Source of the DNA: Desulfobacteraceae bacterium
GTDB lineage: Bacteria; Desulfobacterota; Desulfobacteria; Desulfobacterales; BuS5
Direction: 5' to 3'
Length of the DNA stretch: 12,686 nucleotides
NCBI GenBank assembly: GCA_030592105.1
Contig: JAUVKE010000041.1
Coordinates: forward strand, 1 to 12,686
Positions 8,193 through 12,686 of this stretch are shown here, one piece after another (within the stretch, counting starts at the first letter, position 1; every line of letters starts with the position of its first letter). The notes beneath the pieces are model-generated. The model was not told the origin of the DNA and did not search any database. It was given only the letters and a program-made list of their open reading frames with translations. Both the position numbers and the translations under genes were made by a program.

Positions 8193-10082
8193 TTACTTGC
8201 TTAGCACTGTTTTAATTGATTGCCCTAAAGTTTTTATTGTATAAGGCTTTTGCAGGTGGTGATTTATCCCTATTTTTAATGCTTCCTCAATGTCCCTGTT
8301 TTGAGAAAATCCACTGACTATAATTGCTTTCTGCTGGTCCTGGTGTTCTAATATCTTTTTAAACGTTTCAAGGCCGCTGATACCGGGATCCATAATCATA
8401 TCCAGCATTAATAAATCTACAGAATTATTGCTGAGAAATTCAATTGCTTTTTCACCGCTGGAAACGGCCTTGGTCAAATATCCCAATTCATCTAATAATT
8501 CACATCCAATAATTCTTTGACTTTCGTCATCATCAACTAACAAAATTTTTTCTCCATTTCCTGTAAATTCTTCAAAAAGGTTTTGTTGTTCTTTCATTAT
8601 AATCTGATCTTTAGTAATCGGAAAATATAAACTGAAAATTGTACCTTTTCCATTACTTGTCACATCTATATATCCGTTGCTGTCCTTAAGCGCATTCCAT
8701 ACAATAGCCAGGCCAAGGCCTGTTCCGCTTCTTCCCAAAACCTTCTGGGAATAAAACGGTTCAAAAATCCTTTCTATTTCTTCAGCAGATATTCCACATC
8801 CATCATCTGAAACAGTAAAAAGAACATATTCACCTTCTGGAATATTTTCATACCCGGTAACAAGAGTGTTTATCCTGATATTTTGAGCAGAAATCGTAAT
8901 ATTGCCCTCACCTTTAATTGCATCATAAGCATTTATAACAAGATTCATTAGTGCCTTGCCAACATGAACAGGAGAGGTTTTTATATTCATAATGTCGGAA
9001 TCTATCTGCAAATTTATTGAAATATCAGGGTATTTTTTTTTGAGTTCTATATATTCAACAGAAGTAAGATATTCTTTGACTACGCTTTTCAGATTTAATA
9101 TTTTCTGCCTGTTTGTTGCACCTCTTGAGACAATTAATAAATCTGCTACAATTGCAGCGGCTTTTTTGCCGGATTTCATTATAAGTTTTATCTTCTTTCT
9201 GACAGGGCTCTTTTTTGGAAGTTTCATTAATATCAACTCAGGATAACTTACAAGGGCTGACAAAATATTATTTAAATCATGAGCAACAGAACCAGCCATA
9301 AGGCCCAATGCTTGCATTTTGTTCGCCATGCCAAGTTTTTTTTGTAAAGTCAAATTATCAGATTCGATTTTTTTCCGTTCAGAAATATCCCTTATTGCAG
9401 CCACCCGAACCACTTTCTCGTTGTATTCCATTGCTTTTATGCGTACTTCCATAAAAAAAGAAAAGCCATTTTTTTTATGTTTTACTGTTTCATAAGATTC
9501 CGTGCTATTTATTCTGATTTGTGATTCTATAAAATGTAAACGGTTAAGGATAACGTCCCAGCGCAGATCTTTTTTCTCACAAGCGAACATATTATAAAAC
9601 TGTTGATTTGCATGGAAAATAACATCATTATCATAAATTACAATTCCTTCCCATGCAGCATCAGAAAATATTCTGAAAATTGCTTCACGTTCCCGCAAAG
9701 CAATTTCAAGTTGTTTATATTCTATTGCTTTTTTTATGGTTTTGGACAAAAAATCATATTCAACGGGCTTTTTAAAATAATCATAAACCCTTTTCCTCAA
9801 AGCCTCAAGAGCTGAATCGATAGAATCATCTCCTGTCATAATGATAATAGCAATATCAGGATTTTGAGCAGAAATAATATCTGTTAATTGATGACCGGAC
9901 ATATCAGGAAGCCCAAGATCCAGAAGAACAAGGTCATAATGCTCTTTATTTAATAAATTTACAGCTTCTCTTCCATTACCAGCCGATTCCACTTTATATC
10001 CTTCAGCAGCTAAAAGGGTCTTAAAGCTTTTACGAATATGTAACTCATCATCTACAATGAGAATTCTGCCTGAACACTTCAT
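8193..10082 (-). CDS. Hybrid sensor histidine kinase, REC-PAS-HisKA-HATPase-REC
   Basis: This is a 629-residue signalling protein with no transmembrane segment, hence cytoplasmic. The N-terminal receiver (about 6-120) has the acidic pair Asp11/Asp12, phospho-acceptor Asp55 in LLDLGLPDMSG, and a Lys in YFKKPV. A PAS domain follows at about 131-240, ending in the typical RDISERKK and a short coiled coil. The dimerisation/phosphoacceptor domain has His268 in GSVAHDLNNILSAL. The HATPase has the N-box NLVINAYDA (Asn380, Asn384), SDDGCGIS, FEPFYS and GRSGTGLGLAIV (450-461). The C-terminal receiver (512-629) has Asp517/518, acceptor Asp561 in LLMLDMIMDPGISG and a Lys in LQKPY. The first receiver may gate the kinase when phosphorylated by a partner; the second probably accepts phosphate from His268. 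No Hpt or DNA-binding output is attached. It lies 68 bases downstream of the HDOD-GAF kinase, likely in one operon. The frame is open to a TTG at 10094, but that overlaps the RBS; the ATG at 10082 is used. Confidence 0.94.
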   Translation of the reverse strand: MKCSGRILIVDDELHIRKSFKTLLAAEGYKVESAGNGREAVNLLNKEHYDLVLLDLGLPDMSGHQLTDIISAQNPDIAIIIMTGDDSIDSALEALRKRVYDYFKKPVEYDFLSKTIKKAIEYKQLEIALREREAIFRIFSDAAWEGIVIYDNDVIFHANQQFYNMFACEKKDLRWDVILNRLHFIESQIRINSTESYETVKHKKNGFSFFMEVRIKAMEYNEKVVRVAAIRDISERKKIESDNLTLQKKLGMANKMQALGLMAGSVAHDLNNILSALVSYPELILMKLPKKSPVRKKIKLIMKSGKKAAAIVADLLIVSRGATNRQKILNLKSVVKEYLTSVEYIELKKKYPDISINLQIDSDIMNIKTSPVHVGKALMNLVINAYDAIKGEGNITISAQNIRINTLVTGYENIPEGEYVLFTVSDDGCGISAEEIERIFEPFYSQKVLGRSGTGLGLAIVWNALKDSNGYIDVTSNGKGTIFSLYFPITKDQIIMKEQQNLFEEFTGNGEKILLVDDDESQRIIGCELLDELGYLTKAVSSGEKAIEFLSNNSVDLLMLDMIMDPGISGLETFKKILEHQDQQKAIIVSGFSQNRDIEEALKIGINHHLQKPYTIKTLGQSIKTVLSK

Positions 10083-10088
10083 CTTTAT

Positions 10089-10092
10089 CTCC
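10089..10092 (-). promoter_or_regulatory. Ribosome binding site of the hybrid kinase gene
   Basis: On the minus strand GGAG (forward CTCC at 10089-10092) lies 6 bases before the ATG at 10082-10080. The upstream TTG at 10094-10092 overlaps this site, which argues for the ATG as the true start. Confidence 0.6.
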
Positions 10093-10150
10093 AATTATTA
10101 TTTTATATAAAAAAACTACTCTGTGTCAGTAATATCCGATTAAGAAGTTA

Positions 10151-12310
10151 TTATTTTTTTTTATTATATACCAATGGTAAAATAATTTTAAAGAGTACGC
10201 CTTTTCCTTTTTCACTATTAAATTTTATGGTGCCCTTTAATTCCTTAATGATGCCGTGAACAATAAAAAGACCTAAACCGGAATTTTCATCACCTTTTGA
10301 GCTTTGAAATGGCTCAAAAAGACGTGATGAAATGTCATCATCAATACCTGGGCCGTTATCTTTAATTATAATTTCTAAATTATCTGTAATTTTTTGTTCA
10401 TCACCAAAAAGGAATTTCCTGCGAGCAGATACCAGCCTGGTCTCTACGTAAATTTTTCCTCCGTCAGGCATTGCTTCTTTTGAATTTTTAATAAGATTAA
10501 GAAGCACCTGTTTAATACTGCTTTTATCAAACATAACTTCCGGCAGAGAGGTATCAGGAATAAAATTTAAATCAATTGATGAGGGGGTTAGAATTGCTTT
10601 TTTAAGGATTCCCAGAAAATCATCTAATAACGCATTAATATCATATGGAGCAGTTTTTTTTGTTGATGCAGAATTAGATAACAACTTAATTATTTGGGCA
10701 ATTCTTTCAATCTCTTTTCCTAAAATTTTCAGTTCTGACTTTATAAGATTTTTTTCAGGAATTTTTGATTCAAGAATTTTTAGATAGTTTTTGATAATAC
10801 CAAGGGGATTATTTACTTCATGAGCAACCTTTCGGGCAATCATTTCCGATGCTTCCATCCGCTCTATCTGTATTTTTTCTGCCTGTTTCTGTTTTATTTC
10901 ATATACGTGTAAACAGATTGCTGCCTGATCGGCAAACATTTTTAAAAGCTTTAACTGCCCGGACAAGCTACTGTTCTGAAATGAGGATACGCCTAAAACC
11001 ATTACGCCTATTTGTTTTTTCTGGGCAATCATGGGGACGCAAAGCATCCCTTCCGTACCGAATTGATGGATTATCTGTTCATCTGCTATTGTTCCGGTTA
11101 CACCTTCCAGGCAATTAAAAGAATCTAAGACAAGTCCTTTGGCAAGAGACCTGGCAATAAGAGAACTATCCTCCTTAAAAGGTATTATTAAATTATGTAT
11201 TAACGAATTGTTTTGATTATTTCCAGGCAAATATCCTGTAAGATATTTTTTTTCAGAATTATAGATAAAGAAAAAAATATTTTCTGTATTTAAAAGAATC
11301 TTAAGTCCCTGCTGAACAACCATTAAAATAGAATCTATATTATCCGCTTTTAAAAGATTCTGCATAGTACCGCTAAGTAAAGAGATATTTTTTACTTCAT
11401 GTAAAAGTTCTGTACTTTCATTACTTTTTTCCTCTGACGTCCCTTCCTCTTTATTCTTTGGTTGTTCCAGGGATATATTCAATGATTTGGAAACTTCTTC
11501 TACATCTTCTTTAGCTCCAAGAATAATTTCATCTATCAGAGGTTGATCAAAGCCAAAAAGGGAATTTAAGGCTGTAAAATTTTTCTGAATATATAAATCG
11601 TCTGCATTAGTAAGCATATTTGCCATAAATATTATTTTAACAAGAGGGAAAGCCTTCTGAATCCTTTCCAGATGATCATGATGATATAGCACTGCATCTG
11701 CCATAAAGGATTTTAATTTCCATTGTTTTATCAGCCATGCACCCGCTTCATAATGAGTTACACCTATTATTTTTTTTTCTAATGCTATACTCTCTCTTTC
11801 CTTATCAGAATGCTCTAAAACAGAAGAGTATTTGTTTGTAAAACTTGTATATAGCAAAAGTTTTCCAATATCATGCAAAAGCCCTGACAAAAAAGCCTCT
11901 TCAATAAATTCATATGATATTTTTATGGCTATTCTTCGTGCAAGCGAGGCACACATAAATGAATGCCACCAGAAGTGATTTAAGTTGAATAAATTATTCG
12001 CCTTGACATTACTGAAAACTTGTTGCACAGAAGCACTTATTGCGATATTTTTAATGGCATCTCCGCCCAGTAATATGACAGCATGTTTAATGCTTGTAAT
12101 TTTATGATTTAATCCGCAATAGGACGAATTGACAAGGTCTATAATTCTGGTGCATGTTGAAGGGTCCTGGCATATTATTTCAGCCAGTTCTGATATTGGT
12201 GCATCCTCGTTATTACATGTTTCAATGAGTTTAATTAGAAACTGCGGCAGGCTCGGCAGGTTTTGTGAATTTTTAATTTGATCAAATACTTTCGCTGTAT
12301 TTTCTGTCAT
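10151..12310 (-). CDS. HDOD-GAF sensor histidine kinase
   Basis: This 719-residue soluble protein joins three modules. An HDOD domain (about 10-215) starts with LPSLPQFLIKLIE and continues with QDPSTCTRIIDLVNSSYCG, AVILLGGDAIKNIAI, His116, His146-Asp147 in GLLHDIGKLLL, and YHHDHLE at 209-215. HDOD domains are degenerate relatives of HD phosphohydrolases. The metal-binding HD pair is kept here, but the HD-GYP signature that marks cyclic-di-GMP phosphodiesterases is absent. After a charged linker (283-300, rich in Glu, Lys, Ser) a GAF domain spans about 318-470. The kinase core follows, with phosphoacceptor His497 in RKVAHEVNNPLGIIKNYL, N-box LLNLIKNSKEA (Asn605, Asn609), DNGPGID (651-657), FEPFQSS and SGLGL (677-681). 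There is no membrane segment and no receiver of its own, so it needs a partner; the receivers of the kinase encoded 68 bases downstream are obvious candidates. The ATG at 12310 has only a weak RBS (AAGG about 10 bases upstream). Confidence 0.94.
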   Translation of the reverse strand: MTENTAKVFDQIKNSQNLPSLPQFLIKLIETCNNEDAPISELAEIICQDPSTCTRIIDLVNSSYCGLNHKITSIKHAVILLGGDAIKNIAISASVQQVFSNVKANNLFNLNHFWWHSFMCASLARRIAIKISYEFIEEAFLSGLLHDIGKLLLYTSFTNKYSSVLEHSDKERESIALEKKIIGVTHYEAGAWLIKQWKLKSFMADAVLYHHDHLERIQKAFPLVKIIFMANMLTNADDLYIQKNFTALNSLFGFDQPLIDEIILGAKEDVEEVSKSLNISLEQPKNKEEGTSEEKSNESTELLHEVKNISLLSGTMQNLLKADNIDSILMVVQQGLKILLNTENIFFFIYNSEKKYLTGYLPGNNQNNSLIHNLIIPFKEDSSLIARSLAKGLVLDSFNCLEGVTGTIADEQIIHQFGTEGMLCVPMIAQKKQIGVMVLGVSSFQNSSLSGQLKLLKMFADQAAICLHVYEIKQKQAEKIQIERMEASEMIARKVAHEVNNPLGIIKNYLKILESKIPEKNLIKSELKILGKEIERIAQIIKLLSNSASTKKTAPYDINALLDDFLGILKKAILTPSSIDLNFIPDTSLPEVMFDKSSIKQVLLNLIKNSKEAMPDGGKIYVETRLVSARRKFLFGDEQKITDNLEIIIKDNGPGIDDDISSRLFEPFQSSKGDENSGLGLFIVHGIIKELKGTIKFNSEKGKGVLFKIILPLVYNKKK

Positions 12311-12333
12311 CTGTTAAGTGCCTTTATATCATT

Positions 12334-12351
12334 TTTCAGCTTAAGCTGAAA
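12334..12351. promoter_or_regulatory. Perfect 18-base palindrome, candidate operator
   Basis: TTTCAGCTTAAGCTGAAA is identical to its reverse complement. It lies 23 bases upstream of the HDOD-GAF kinase start codon, within the divergent intergenic region. A perfect 9+9 inverted repeat without a loop suits a dimeric DNA-binding protein better than an RNA hairpin, which needs a loop. No T-run follows on the minus strand, arguing against a terminator. The regulator is unknown. Confidence 0.5.
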
Positions 12352-12395
12352 TCCCGTTAGAATAACCTCTAAGTACATGTTATAAAATAATATAT

Positions 12396-12402
12396 TTGTC
12401 AA
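12396..12402. promoter_or_regulatory. Overlapping -35-like hexamers in the divergent intergenic region
   Basis: TTGTCA (12396-12401, plus strand) and TTGACA (minus strand, complement of 12397-12402) overlap. The plus-strand hexamer is followed at 15-18 bases by AT-rich candidates such as TAATTT or TTTAAA for the TPR gene. On the minus strand TAACAT and similar sequences occur, but at suboptimal spacing. The whole of 12311-12455 is strongly AT-rich and is the only place where both divergent genes can be initiated. The exact promoters are not resolved. Confidence 0.3.
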
Positions 12403-12455
12403 TAAAAAAACTAACGTAATTTAAATATTTTAAAAAATGAAAGGTAATAATTAAT

Positions 12456-12686
12456 ATGGAACTTCAAAAAATGAAGTCTTTGATGAAAAAAGGCATCTTG
12501 GCTATGAATGAAGGAAAATTTAAAGAGGCACTCCAACCGCTTCAGGATGCTCTGGGAGTTTGCAGGCAGGTTGGAGATCAAGAGGCTGAAGCAACTCAGT
12601 TAAATATTCTTGCTATTTGTTATGCAAATATAAACAATCCGGAAAACGCTTTAAAGGCATATTCAGATGCAGTTAATTTGCTCAAA
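12456..12686 (+). CDS. TPR-repeat protein (3' end missing)
   Basis: An ATG at 12456 opens a frame of 77 codons with no stop before the window edge. The product starts MELQKMKSLMKKG. It shows two tetratricopeptide-like units spaced about 40 residues apart: GILAMNEGKFKEALQPLQDA and NILAICYANINNPENALKAY. The pattern of small residues (G/A at positions 8 and 20 of each unit) and the paired-helix spacing match the longer-spaced TPR repeats used as protein-protein scaffolds. AAAGG at 12440-12444 is a possible ribosome binding site, 11 bases from the ATG. The gene is divergent from the HDOD-GAF kinase gene and shares its 145-base upstream region, so the two may be co-regulated. What follows the TPRs (an effector domain or more repeats) lies outside the window, so function is unknown. 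Confidence 0.8.
   Translation, partial: MELQKMKSLMKKGILAMNEGKFKEALQPLQDALGVCRQVGDQEAEATQLNILAICYANINNPENALKAYSDAVNLLK

Noticed and set aside
10849..11118. An 89-codon plus-strand open frame inside the HDOD-GAF kinase gene
   Set aside because: It is antisense to the GAF/kinase coding sequence and has no ribosome binding site or family features.
11660..11970. HD-GYP cyclic-di-GMP phosphodiesterase
   Set aside because: HDIGK is present, but the downstream GYP motif is missing and the N-terminal LPSLPQF pattern is that of HDOD domains.
12437..12454. Short leader peptide (ATG AAA GGT AAT AAT TAA) before the TPR gene
   Set aside because: Five codons with no ribosome binding site or attenuator-like feature; it more likely just contains the AAAGG ribosome binding site of the TPR gene.
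1..12686. CRISPR array, tRNA, rRNA, integrase/transposase, or toxin-antitoxin or defence genes
   Set aside because: No regularly spaced repeats, RNA gene signatures or matching protein motifs were found on either strand.

Overview
The window reads as a chromosomal segment of a low-GC, Gram-negative bacterium. The efflux pump needs two membranes. The kinase architecture, the AT-rich coding style and the combination of an ADP-forming acyl-CoA synthetase with a glyoxalase II-like hydrolase suggest Desulfobacterota (Desulfobacterales-like). That assignment is an inference from family resemblance, not something the sequence proves.

Layout. Bases 1-3688 (+) hold the 3' end of a metallo-beta-lactamase-fold hydrolase gene, then prmA (ribosomal protein L11 methyltransferase) broken by a one-base frameshift near 1158-1161, then a 713-residue NDP-forming acetyl/acyl-CoA synthetase. 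All three are co-directional with short gaps and could share a transcript. Bases 3790-8144 (+) hold a two-gene RND efflux cassette: a periplasmic adaptor followed 5 bases later by an HAE1-type (AcrB/MexB-like) proton-driven transporter. No outer-membrane channel gene or regulator lies next to it. The cassette looks more GC-rich than its neighbours, and a similar 17-18 base sequence occurs just after the stop codon on each side of it.

Bases 8193-12310 (-) hold a probable two-gene signalling operon that converges on the pump genes. The upstream gene encodes a soluble HDOD-GAF-histidine kinase. The downstream gene encodes a soluble hybrid kinase, REC-PAS-HisKA-HATPase-REC. A 145-base AT-rich divergent intergenic region follows. 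It contains a perfect 18-base palindrome and overlapping -35-like hexamers on the two strands. From it a TPR-repeat protein gene starts (+) and runs off the window end.

How the parts may work together. The two kinases lack membrane segments, so they probably sense intracellular cues (GAF and PAS ligands, or phosphorylation of the N-terminal REC) and form a multi-step phosphorelay. No Hpt protein or DNA-binding output regulator is present here, so the final target is unknown. The pump presumably recruits a TolC-type channel encoded elsewhere. I found no CRISPR array, tRNA, rRNA, transposase or recognisable defence system. The points most worth a second look are the prmA frameshift, the HDOD-GAF-kinase plus hybrid-kinase pair, and the pump cassette with its divergent adaptor tip.
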